A DNA stretch of 64,000 nt, from positions 1,302,001 to 1,366,000 of the forward strand of contig JALRMH010000001.1 of the NCBI GenBank assembly GCA_026119935.1, written 5' to 3'. Source of the DNA: Endothia cerciana. Lineage: Eukaryota > Ascomycota > Sordariomycetes > Diaporthales > Cryphonectriaceae. Of the stretch, positions 11,844 to 23,451 are shown one piece after another (position 1 is the first letter of the stretch; every line of letters begins with the position of its first letter). Position numbers and translations under genes: made by a program. The notes under the pieces are model-generated. The model was not told where the DNA came from. It saw nothing but the letters and a program-made list of their open reading frames with translations, and made no database searches.

Positions 11844-13444
11844 GGTGGCTGATTAGTAGGGGGCCGTCTCGACAGCGGTTGCAGAAAGATGTCGGGATGG
11901 GCTGGGCTCAGCTGCAAGGCCAAGGGGAGACGCAGCGGCCGCGAACAGGGTCTCGATCCAGCAGAACGTCAATAACGAGGTGGGAGACCAAGGTCGTCGT
12001 CGTTGTGTGTCGTTGGGAAGCTTGCGCAGGTTAATAAATAGGATGGGGGTTGAGGTCGGGTCGCAAAGTGGGGTCCCCCTCAATCCTTGTGCTATGTATG
12101 TATCCGCAGCCCACTGGGAGATTCGTGGCCGGCCGGTGTACTGTAGATCAGGGACAGTGCGCCGCTCAGCCGCAGGTTTACATGAGCAGCCAGAGCTGTC
12201 CCCCTTAGGTGTGTGAGGGCCCTGGAGATACGCGTATCTCAGCCTAGCGTCAGGTACCAGGGTGAGGCCCGAGAGGCTTATGGTGCAGGAGTTGCAAGGA
12301 TGACTGGCTGTGACTGACGCCCAATGGCCAACCGCCACCACCGAAACAGGAGACGAAAGAGGTAAGGAAGAAAGGCACCTCGAGGCGGACGAGGCTGTGT
12401 AGGGCTGATCGAAGCCGGATAATTCTCTTTGTGATGCTGCGGCAGCCTGGTGGAGCAGTGAACGTGACCTGTCAGCTCAGTCCACAACGGGCATTGTGGG
12501 CTCTTAGTATTGTGGCTGATGCGAAGATCCGGGCTGCCAAGTGAACTTCCACGTCCCATTAGGAATACTTGGAAGGGGGCAAGAAGAGGTCCAGGCCCCT
12601 TTTCAGGGCCCAACACCAAACGCCCGGTTCTAGTTGGCGCCGCCCAATTGCAGACTCAAGACCACAAAAGGGGGTCAGTCAGGACGGCAACGTGCACACA
12701 ACTCGGTCTCCAGACACGGCTCCGACTGTCTCAGCCGACCTGTTTGTCTCTGACGTACCACGGTCCGGCATCTCTATCTGCAGCTGGTGACTGGGCCTCG
12801 TGTCTACGTCGTAGATCCCGGGCGCTGCCAGCATCTCGCAGATCGCTTTGCTGTGCTGAGCCGCAGGACCTGTGAAACGCCTTCCTGTAGCTGACATAAA
12901 AATGGCCCTTGCAGGGTGGCCATCCGCTGTCTCTTCTGCAGGATGATTCCTGCCGTTCCGCGAACTGCTGGCAGGATGCCCGGGCTCTTCACAGCCGAGC
13001 CTCTCTTTGCGAGCACCTTTAACTGGCGAGCAGACTGACATTTCTTGACCGCGTGGTGGCGGTACGTGCCCCAACGAGTTGACTGGTCGACTTTCTGATC
13101 CAGATGCGCCTGGCATATGGGTCTGCAGCAGCACCCGAATTTAGGATGTCGCCTTGAATCATGCGACCGAGTGGTGTCGTGGGGATTAGAAAAGCGCAGC
13201 ACGCCATCTGTGCTGGACCGACGACTATGTACGGAGGTCTGATGATTATGTAATACACCCAGACGTCCTGGTCTTTTCAACCACCGTCCCAGAGGACGGA
13301 CTATCCTCTCAACACCACACACCTGGAAGTAATTTCTCCCCTCCTGATATGCACCCATTCTAGTAGAGACTTCAGATATATAGTCTATTTTCCAACATTC
13401 TTGGAATTTTTTAGGCCTATCCCTCGGCCAGGAACATATCGACC
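11844..13444. other. Divergent spacer PEF / ChaC, no gene seen
   Basis: Promoter region for two divergent genes. Only short unsupported open frames on both strands; no repeat, tRNA or conserved protein segment recognised. Confidence 0.55.
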
Positions 13445-14999
13445 ATGACGATAGAGGACCCCGGCGCCCCTCCCGCCGATGGTGCCGAGTTCTGGCTGTT
13501 TGGCTACGGGTATGCAGTACTCCCGAATTATCTGTGCTCGTGCCATCCTTTTCAAGTTGTGCATGGTATGGTCACGAGATAGTCTGTCTAACAAGGCCTG
13601 CAGAAGCCTGATCTGGAAGCCACCACCTCATTTCGGTATGGAGCAGCCGCGGACTTTGAGGACGCTCTGGTCAGACGAGACTGAATGTTCTGCAAGACCA
13701 GAGAATACCTGGCTGGGTAAACGGATATGTCCGGAGATTTTGGCAGGTGAGTAGATATTTCGATGGCTCTCGTCTCTATTGTGCATTGGTGTGGCAAGTC
13801 AACTACTCGGATCCCCTCCAAGCGCCTCCCCTTCCCCCCCCCCCCCAAAAAAAATAGGCAAAGAGGGAAGCAAGACAAAAAGACAAGATGAAACCAGGGT
13901 GTATGTTTGGAATGAGAAGTCGGTTTTAAGAAGGCTTGGAAATATACGTGGACAAACAAGTGTATACATGTGCCGAATCTTAACAAATTCGTTTCCCTTT
14001 CTTGCTGATGGCCTTTGACGTCTCCTTCACCTGTCCCTTTTTCAATTTCTTACTTTTTTCTTTCTTTCTGTAGAACCAAAATCTGCGGAAAGAAGGGCTC
14101 TACGACCTATGCACATACCAGTGGCTTACTAACAGGACACAATATAGGCAAGGTACTGTTCTCCTACTCGATCCTCTTTCTTCTGGAAACATGCCCCCCC
14201 CCCCCTAAACGCTGGGGATGGTCCCTCTCCCAAGCCGTCGCCAGCCCTGAAGCCCTCGCTCGCGCGAGAAGTGCAGGGGAACCTTTGGCACGCAACCACC
14301 TACTGACACCATCTCGTCTTGGGGTATAGCCAGGACCACCGCGGCACGCCCGACAAGCCGGGCCGCGTCGTCACGCTGATCGAGCGGTCCTTCTGGGCAA
14401 CCTTGACAGACCCGCACCCGACGCCCGAGGACGGCAGGGTCTGGGGCGTCGCCTACCGCATCATCCCGGAGAGGGTCGCCGAGGTCAAGGCCGACCTCGA
14501 CATCCGCGAGATCAACGGCTACAGCACCCACTACACGGCCTTCCACCCGGCCCCGTCGCCACAGCCCACCGGGGACGCTTCCTCCTCGACCCACGCCCAC
14601 CCGGGGCCCATCCGTACACTGGTCTACATCGGCACCCCCGACAACGACCAGTTCACCGGCCCGCAGGACGTCCAGGCCCTCGCAGAGCACATCTACCGCT
14701 CCGAGGGCCCCAGCGGGCTGAACCGCGAGTACCTGCTGCACCTGGACGCGGCGCTGCAGGAACTGAGTCCCGGGAGCGGTGATGAGCATGTCACGGACCT
14801 GTCCGCACGCGTGAGGGACATAATGGCGCGCGAGGGTGAGGGTGGGTTCCCTCTGAAGGGTGTGCCTGCGAACGGGAAGCCGGTCGCGCCGGACGGGCGC
14901 GCTTCCGCTTTGCCTGAGGCTGCTCCGGTTGGGGCTGTCAATGAGGATGAGCAGGAGGAGACGGAGAAGCCTTCTGATTTACCAAGGGGTCACGAGTGA
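13445..14999 (+). CDS. ChaC-type glutathione-specific gamma-glutamylcyclotransferase
   Basis: Cytosolic enzyme of the ChaC family (EC 4.3.2.7), which cleaves glutathione to 5-oxoproline and Cys-Gly (yeast Gcg1). Exons are 13445-13509, 13604-13635, 13697-13746, a 5-nt microexon 14148-14152 and 14330-14999, giving 273 aa. The nucleotide-like-loop motif FGYGSLIW lies at 19-26, the core GYVRRFWQASQDHRGTP at about 42-58, GRVVTLIERSFW, VWGVAYRI and the catalytic glutamate region LDIREINGY (E111 as candidate). Without the microexon the conserved Ala-Ser between FWQ and QDHRG is lost and the frame breaks. Its acceptor ATATAG is preceded by a perfect CTAAC branch site. Intron 2 ends in AAG. Introns 3 and 4 each contain a long C-run. 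Residues after about 230 are a disordered acidic tail. Convergent with the glycine-rich RRM gene. Confidence 0.92.
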
Positions 15000-15962
15000 A
15001 AGAGAAGGGAGGGGGATAGTTCCCGCAGTAATCAACGCAGTCTTGCAATTTTTTGCCTTGCCGCCGACAACTCCTTGTTTGCTTTTTTTTTGAGGAACGC
15101 TGCCTAGTATTGAGAACAGCGCCGCATACCCTCGAGGTTCCCGCCCAAAACTTTCTTTCCGCGCTATCCTCTTGCTTGCTGAGCCTCCAGGGTCGGTCTC
15201 AGACACCATGTTCCCGAGTCATCGTTCTCCTCGCGTCCTCCCCGTCCGCTTAAGCGCAGCCTCGAAGGTGTCTGCAAGCCCCAAGAACCCGGGTGGCTAA
15301 GAACCGTGTTGGCCGACCCTACTTTATACAAAGAATGGAGTGCGGTACCGAATCCCGCGCAAAGATTCAATCTGAGACGAGAGTCGAAGAAGGAAAAGTG
15401 TTGTTGAAAGAAAAGAGGAAAAAAAGAGAGGGGGGATTCGACCCGAAGATAACCAGCCGTAAGCCGCAGGTGGAAATTGGATAACGAACGTCCGCGCCCT
15501 TGAAAGCATCGACAAAACCTGATGAGCTCGGATGGGTATATTGTGGTTCGTGTCAGAAAAATGATGATGCATGCTGTTTTGCCATGGCAACCGCAGCCCC
15601 GATCCTTGTCTGTCTCGAATGCACACGCGTGCACAGTTGTTGGCCAGCTCAAATTCCTTTTCCCCCCTTTTCCCCGTCGGATGATGGTGCTGTTCGCCGT
15701 CGTGCCCCATGCTGTTTCCCGCAGCGTACGTTTGGTCCCGATAATCTTTGCAGCAAGCATAATCGTCCTTTGTTTGGTCTCGCGAATTTTCCCGATCCGG
15801 GGGTATCAAGTTAAGCGGTCGTGGGTCAGAGATGAATAGGTTCGGTCGTATACAATCACAGGCATCCAAGGACAAAGAGGTGAGGAGAGCGCCGCCCAAC
15901 TCCCTATTTCTAACCACTCAATAGGAGAAGCGATTCTGTCAACATCGGGCTACCGGACATTC
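15000..15962. other. Convergent spacer, no gene seen
   Basis: 3' flanks of ChaC (+) and the RRM gene (-). Open frames here run across both strands and carry no recognisable domain; the purine-rich stretch at about 15390-15435 is low complexity. Confidence 0.55.
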
Positions 15963-16922
15963 CTAGTAGCTGGATGGCGCGCCGGAAGGGGGAGGCTGCT
16001 GCTGAGGCTGCTGCTGGCCCATGGGCTGCTGGGCCTGGGGCTGCTGGGCCTGGAGCTGCTGCTGGTCGCTCCCATACATGTATTCGCCGGTCTGGGGCCA
16101 ACCTGCGCCATAGGTACCTACGTTAGTCACACGAAAGGTCAACCATTCCACGCCCGTACGAAATAGTAGCGAAAACGTCAACAGTTTTTTTCCTCGCATG
16201 GAACATTTGCTCACCTTGCTGGGGCATGGTATTGTAGTTCATCGCAGCAGGCTGGGGAGGGTACCCACCACGGCCATACTGTTGCTGCGCAGCGTACACC
16301 TGAGGCGGCGCAGCCATGGGATGGCCCTGCTGAGGGTATCCGTAGGTCATTTGCGGCATTCCGGGGCCTCCCATCCCGGGGTATCCGCCGCGAATACCGT
16401 ACCCACCCATCATGCTGCCGCCGCGAGGTGGGTAGCCTCCACGAGGTCCATTATCGGAGGCTCTGTCGACACGGATAGTTCGGCCATCGAACCTGTTGGG
16501 GACCAAGTATCAGCATTTGTTTCGTAGGCCTGGCGACTGGCGAGAAAGTGTCTTACTCGATGTTGTTCATGGCAGCGATGGCGCGTTGCGCGTCATCCTC
16601 GTTCGTGTAGCGGACGAAGCCAAATCCGCGGCTGCGCCCGGTGTCGCGATCTTTGACGACGACCTGCGATGGAAACGGCGGCGTCAGTAAACCAAAAAAT
16701 GTGGCAAAAGACGTCATTTGGGGCAGCCCGTCGGGCTGGGACGCATTGTGGTCCCGCACATACAGCTTCGTCCACGACGCCAAACTCCTCAAACTTCTGT
16801 CGGAGAGTCGCCTCCTCAGTATGCCAGGCGAGGCCACTACACAGTTGTCAGACAGGGAGATGGTCCGTTCCTTGTGCTGCTGGAGTGACCTACCCGATGA
16901 ACAATTTGGTGGTGGAAGTCAT
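15963..16922 (-). CDS. Glycine-rich RNA-binding protein with one N-terminal RRM
   Basis: Small RRM protein of the GRP/CIRBP type, implicated in RNA binding and stress responses in other organisms. Exons are 16922-16894, 16836-16764, 16663-16557, 16492-16215 and 16102-15963, giving 208 aa. The protein begins MTSTTKLFIGGLAWHT (RNP2 is LFIGGL). RNP1 is RGFGFVRY, followed by AIAAMNNIEFDGRTIRVDRA, so the RRM spans about 6-83. The tail is Gly/Tyr/Met-rich (GGYGIRGGYPGMGGPGMPQM), then Gln/Pro-rich, and ends GAPSSY. For the last intron I chose the GCGCAG acceptor at 16105-16103 over an AG only a few bases after the CTAAC branch site; the alternative adds five residues (GTYGA) in frame and could be real alternative splicing. 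Four introns in under 1 kb is dense for the window. Confidence 0.9.
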
Positions 16923-19900
16923 CTTGGCCGCAGCGACGCCGGAACCTAATGCGCCTTGTCGAGTCAGACAGTCAACGCGCTCGTCAGGGTTAAGATCACC
17001 TTACGTTACCGTACTGGCGAGAGATAGTTTGGTCTTGTGTGGGATATCCAAGGTTGCGAAGGTCTAGATCCACTCTGTTCCAGTCGCAAAGGTCGCGAAA
17101 AGTTGAAGACGTTATCAAGGGAGTACCGAAGGCAGCCTGCTATCAGACAAACAAGACCCTGTCGAAGTGTCTTTCGAGGAGCTCTGAAGGCTATTGTCTT
17201 CAGCATGGGCCAACGCTTCGTTGGTGGGGGTTGTGTTTCGGGAGGCGTCGGCACAGATGCAGACAGAGAAGTGGTGCCTGAAATACAGCTCCCTATGATT
17301 GCGAGCTGGTTTGATATGACGAACAAAGCCTCCGAAGCACAGTCTGGCCAGAACAGAAGGTGGAGGAAATGACAGAATCTGGAAAGGGACTGGCGGGGCA
17401 GTATCGCGATCCTCGTGTAGTAAGGATCAGGGGTCTTCCAGATGGTTCCCTCAAACCTCGAGCAGCGTTGGGCAGAGCAGGAAGATGATGAGATAGAGCA
17501 GCTGCGGATGACAGACAGTAGTGGAGGTGGTACTTAGCCTTGATTCAAATGCCGCAACCACCCAGAACTATATCAAGTACTTATACCACAATGACCGGCG
17601 GGCCATCTACGGGCAAACTTGCCTCCTCCCCCGTCCACTCCTGGTCGTCATCCCATCTGTGATGTGAACGCGACTACTGTGTCTGCCGCCCACTCGCGGG
17701 GTAGTCGATGCTTCTGCGGCCGTTTCGAAGAAGCATGAATTTCTCAGCAAGGATCGCTTGTCCAGACAAGCATCAAACATAGTGACGGGAGTACTTTAGG
17801 CATGTTCGTCAAGGAGATTGAGGACTGCCACTGTGGTTGAAGTGAGACCAGTAGGGCGCTTGATGGTAACGTCACCGTCGCCCATAAAGCTCGACAGAGT
17901 CCATCCGGCCCGCTGCCTGGCTCCAGCTTCCGGCGCCAGAACTAGTACAGTGTTGGATATGGGGGATTGAGGGTACGAGGCAAATCTCTCCCTGCTCATG
18001 CGATCTGCGGGAATCGTCCTAGCTGCCTGACTCGATTCCCGGTTCGCTGGATATCTGACGTTAGCTGTGCCCGTGAACCCACCCGGTTTACACAACTCCA
18101 TGCCCCATGTTGACCAACATATTTTGCAAGGGCGTCCAGCACGAGGTAGATTCGATATCCAATGTGACTGGTCTGTCACTATCCCCTGCTGTGTGGATGT
18201 GCTGCTGTCTCATTTTCAACCGAAGGCCACATGCCAACAACGCCAATCGTCGGAGAAGCTGAGTCCAGATCGCGACGAGACTGAACCCCTGTGCGTTCCA
18301 GTGGAGAACACAACCATAGAACCCCTGCCCCGACCTGGGCAAGGCAGCATCCACTCCTGCCACTGGGTAGAGCCAAATTGAACGTCATCTCATCGGACAG
18401 GGATCAGAAGGCGCACCCTCGCACCCGTTGGTGACCCCACGAGAACGGCTTTCGGTGCCCAAAAGATTGCCAGATTTGCGTCCAACAAGTTACCGAGGCG
18501 CTCTCTCGCAAGGCTCACAGCCTCTCCCGCCCGCAATAAATGCCGCTAGAGGCCTCAATTTGCAACAGTCAAACGCCCCGCGGGGGACCATCCCTGGCTG
18601 AAACTGGTAGGGCTGTGACGTTCATAGCGATAAAAATGGCCGGAACACAATGTGAAACTGCTGCCCATACCGCGATACCTGCTAAGCTGCGAAGCTTTCC
18701 TCGACAACGGCCAGTTGTTTTGTTTGGATGCCAGAAAGTTTGATGGGCATGTTGTCTCCACAAGGCATCCGCCGTCAAGGTCGCTTCCACTTGCGCGTCT
18801 CGGTATGTCTTCCGCGGGCGAGCTTTCCCACAAGCCGCTAGCCTATGAGCCTATGAGATCCTCCATTCATGATCAGGAGACTGAACATTGCAACCAACTG
18901 GCTGCCGTGCTGACAGCTCGAAATAGCCCCCGTGAAAGTCGCGACCGCGGCGAGATGGGATGAGACGCTGTGCCCATTCTCAAGGGGGAAAGCATGGCAA
19001 GGGTTCTAGCTGACAGAATCCTTAACGCTGCTTTGGGGCGTCTAGGCTTGCAACCTGCTCTATCGATGGTATGCACAAGTCAGACCCGGGCTTAAAGGAG
19101 AGTCGCATGAGTTGTGGGGTCCGGTACAGCACTGTACAGATCTGGCGGGGTGTCACCCTGACAACCTGGCTGTAGATCGTGGCGTTTGAGCCGCGAGCTT
19201 GCATGTCAGGGTCCATACTTTGTACACCGCGCAGGAGGTGAGGTCACACAGCAGCACGTGAGACTGTGGTCTGTATCACCACAACCAGTATGCTGGCAGA
19301 CTCGGTGCACAGAGTATCTCCACCTGACTGCATTGTCGGTGCGTCTATTGAAACAAAAATCTCGACAAGTGCTTGGCCCCTGAGCACCACTGACGTGCGA
19401 CAGGCGGTGTCATGTCAATCCAAAGCTTGGCATTCCTTTTTCTGTTGAAACCAGGATCTTTTCCAGGTTGAGGACATGATCTCAGATCTGCGAAAGTGAG
19501 AAAGGAGTCAACGCTTATCCACTGGGAGGGCATAGCACGGCCCAAATTCCGAGTCTGGTATTCCAAGATACTTTCGGGGCTAGGAGATGAACGAGACGAA
19601 CCCAGTCATAAGGCCGCCTTGCGGCTCGGTGGAGAACCACGTTTTCCATACTCCGTACGTCCCAGAGATCTGATTCAGGGGCATGATCGACTCAACCACA
19701 TCCTGACAAGGCCACCCGGGGTCATGACGTCGAAGGCTCGACGCATACCCGAGGGCTCGCTTGACCCAAGAAGCGATAGAAGTCATGCAGCATCGCTGTT
19801 GGAGCTTGGGAGATGAAGCTTCATCGCAACTTAGCATGGCAGCATGGTTGACGATGACACACAGAGACGAGACTCAGGGTCCTCTATTACGGATTCACAT

Positions 19901-20787
19901 GGTGAGTAGCATGCGGATTATCTCTCGATCTGGTCGTCATCGCGCTGCCCTAGCCACTTAGACAGGATGCGTTGATCGGTCGATACCTGCTCTTCTGTGG
20001 CCCTCAAAGGCTGGGGGCACTGAGAGGTCGCATTGGAAGCTGTTGGGACGCGCGGAACGTCTGTTTGAGTTCCCAGGTGATCAGAAGGATTGCAGAGACT
20101 CGATGGCACTGTCGCTGTCTCTGGCAACCAGGATGGTGATGGTGATGAAAAAGAAAGCGTACTGAGTAGGTGGACCCAGAGTGAGGTGTCGGGTCCTCGC
20201 CAGTAAGAAGGCCTGACGGCTCTCGAAGCCGAGAGTTGAGCAGAACTTCGCGACGACGACCTCGGGACGTCTGAGATACATGCAGCAGGAGGGTTCATGT
20301 AGTTCAGTCAGCTCCGCCTGCCATCTCAGGTAGGTGGAAGAAGGCTCATCTCATGGGACGTCTCCAGCCTCGTTCCTTCCTTAGCCCCCCTCTTCGAACC
20401 GGCACCACGACCACCTCTACTGTATGGCGCACTCTCACCCCATCTTATCGAGCTGCAATACTGCTGCTACACACTACCTGTCGTCGCCACACCTATATTT
20501 TGCTATACGGATCCCCCTCTGTCTCTCCACCTCCTTTCTCAGTCACCCCCTGGCTTTTCTGAGCAGTCTGCCCTTCGCTGATCTCATCGTCCATCCTCAC
20601 TAATGTATATCAGTCCCTTGGAGCCTGTCTGGAACCGATGGGCCGGTCTGATCAGGCTTGATGCATTTCATGACCATAGTGGTGAGCACTCTCGTGCCTA
20701 CGACGGGCGACATCGTGTCTTCTGGTCTTCGCGAAGACGACATCTCCACTTCCACAGGTTCGCTTGCCGCATCCATCAGGAATCATC
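16923..20787. other. Divergent spacer, no gene recognised
   Basis: 3.9 kb between divergently transcribed genes. A C-T-rich leader-like stretch at about 20380-20600 precedes the next gene and is probably its promoter/5' UTR. Other open frames are short and lack recognisable features. The first 300-400 bases may be the RRM gene's leader. Confidence 0.5.
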
Positions 20788-23451
20788 ATGGTATCTCCTA
20801 AACTCCAGGCTTGTGGTCACCTGTCCCACCGCATCGAACCCAAGCACCATCACGCCGGCCTGATATTGCACGCAGACAGCCCAGATCAGGTGAGGACCGA
20901 CAAGTCATGGCCGGCTCTCCTCGCGGCGCCCGGCAGCAACAAAGATCTGATTCAGGGATGGTTGGACGACATCCAGATGCAGAGATCAGCACCTATCCAG
21001 CAAGTAGGTCGCCATGCCAACAACAGCGATCTCAGGCACAACCCCAAGAGAAACCACTCTCCGGAGACCTACATAACGCAGAAGCTGCCATTACTGGCCA
21101 GCGTGGAAAATGCAAAGCCACCTCGTCGGCCACCAGAAGAACAGAGCCACAAGCGCAAACGGCCGCCCGCTGGAGATGACCCTGTCATTACCTTCAATGA
21201 CGACCTCGGGCAGACCGCGAATCTCAAGAGCTCGTCTTGGTTCCGTCGACCAGACTCTGCTGTAGAAGAAAGCTATTACGAAAGAGGCAAAGAACATCAA
21301 TGCGAGTCGGGTGGAAGCCTGGCTTCTCCTGCTTCCTCTCCGGCAGCCTATAGCTTCGAGAAGAGAGCTCGGCACAAGACGAGAAGCGATCGCTACGACA
21401 TCATCAAGGATGACGGCGGAAACAGGGAGAAGGCTAAGAGCGGAAAGAAGAGGAAGTCCCGTGAAGAATCCAAGAAGCATAAGAAAAGAAGGGAGCGCCT
21501 GACGTCCGCGAAGGAGGTCATGGACAACTTCAGCTCCAATTCGATACTCAATGATCGAATCACCGTGAGTGTCTAGCCTGGATCCTGCTGCGTTCACGTG
21601 CTAAGATACCGCGAAAGATGCAGCCATCCTTGAGGCGCGGATTGTTTGACAACGGTCGGAGGTCTGGGACGCCGGGTGGGTCACTATGATCCCGTCGCTG
21701 GTGCTGCGCTGATATTTCTGATAGTGACCGACCTCACCTTCCATGAGATGTCCTTTTTGAAGCAGCGTCGACGAGAAACTCAAAAACCACTTTCACACAG
21801 TCGCGAGTCTCAGAAAAAACGGGACGACAGAGAACGTGAGGAAGTCTCGGCCTTTTTTACTCATAAGGGCATCCCAGGTCGGTACGATGCGAAGGGCATG
21901 AGACAGCCAACTACCAGTGGTTTGCCGAGCCATGATGGACAAAACAATAACTCGAACCACCCCTCTGGGTACCAGATCCAGAAAAATGGACCGAAACTCG
22001 ATTTGGTGAGGGACCATCATGGTCCAACAGCCCGCGAAGAGAAGCTGCGAAGAGGAAGGCACCCAAGAAGGAAAAGTACATCTTTCAGTCGGTCGACCAG
22101 CCGCCCATCTTCCGGTTTTTCAATCACCCGTTCCAGCCACAGTGTCGATACTTGCGATGCCGTCCACGACCGCGAGTCGACACCAGCGGAGGTCAGAGAA
22201 GCACTAGCCCAGTCCGGGATCTTCGACAACACGGGCATTTCGTTCAGTTCGAAGCCGGGGCGCAAGGGTAAAGGAGACAAAGCCCGCCCCAGAGAATATC
22301 TGACTGTCGAGACTTTGGCAGTCCAGGCTCACAATACAGCCCAGAGGGATCAAGTGGCTCAAAATCAGCCTGTTCGAATTGTTCGCTACCAAGATCGCGG
22401 CACTATGGCCAGCGACTGGGCCCCTTGCCCAGATACACAATTAGATCACACCAAGGACATTTCGAAACGACACAGCCCTGCTGGCGCTGAGCGTGGGGAG
22501 TCAGGCCCCTTCGACCACCGGGCTTCAGATGCTGTGGCAAGTTATAAAAGCCCCGTGACCACGGTGCAGGCTGGGCCCATTGAGCAGACTGAATCGACAA
22601 GAGGCGGTATTCCGTGTATGAATGCTTTCGGTGAAGGCACCACTAGGGTCCAAGAAGAAGATGTCGGCCGTCAGACAGGGCCAGAGCGGCCCAAATCGCC
22701 AAAATGGGCAGTGATTGAGCGACTGGAAGCAGCTGCAAAAGATCTCAGCCCCATGGGCTGTTCACACACGGCGCTACCAATGGCCTGGACCAACCACCAC
22801 CATTCTTATCCTTCTAATGACTACGAGGCTCGTCCATATTCGACACCAACAGATATCCAAAGGTCAGCGCCTGATTCCCTCAACATTACTCATGATGCAG
22901 CATGGCCGACAGCGTCTCTGATCACCTCATCGCCCAGTCATCATGACGGCACGAAAACAGCTCTGCCTGATTCCTTATACGCAAAGATTAATTGCAGAAG
23001 CTCACCTGTCACGAATCTAGCACGGTATCGGGTTTCACAGGATCTGTCCGTCATTGACCGCGTGTATTGGGGCAACGATGCGCTTCCTGGCACTAGGATG
23101 CCAATGCAACTACGGGCAGATGTTCCTTCTACGCAAGATCATCAGGCCCAGCAAAGCATGCAGGACTACATTGCGCACTTGGAGCGTCAGGTGCTCGACC
23201 GGCCGCAAGACGACGGGAGCAGACTGTCTCCTGTTAGCAAGGATGAGTACGTGGGAGAGCCGACGCTGACAGCCGTAGACGGCCCGGGCGATAACAACTG
23301 CCAGCTTCAGCCGTATGTTGCAGGGGAAGATGACTCCACCGAACGACGACAGGACGGGATCACTTACGGGGCGACGACTGTTGATCTGGAGCGGGACGAA
23401 GAACAGAGGTTTATGTCATCTTTCTGGAGACCGAACCAATACCCCATCTGA
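20788..23451 (+). CDS. Conserved fungal protein of unknown function, probably nuclear
   Basis: Not assigned to a named family. Exons are 20788-21564, 21624-21675 and 21725-23451, giving 851 aa. The start is the first in-frame ATG (MVSPKLQACG); an upstream exon cannot be excluded. Recognisable blocks are an N-terminal KSWPALLAAPGSNKDLIQGW, a strongly basic region at about residues 215-245 (REKAKSGKKRKSR and KKHKKRRERL, likely nuclear localisation), then AKEVMDNFSSNSILNDRIT, the exon-2 segment RRGLFDNGRRSGTP and the exon-3 start TDLTFHEMSFLKQRRRE. I recall the last three as conserved in ascomycete relatives, which is why the short middle exon is accepted. The rest is disordered and Ser/Arg/His-rich. 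The first intron could end at AAAG (21619) or CAG (21623); both keep frame. An unrecognised chromatin or RNA role is possible. Confidence 0.72.

Noticed and set aside
15425..15445. tRNA-like T-arm (GGATTCGACCC)
   Set aside because: The reverse complement lacks the required TTC of the T-loop, and no acceptor, D or anticodon stems could be built around it.
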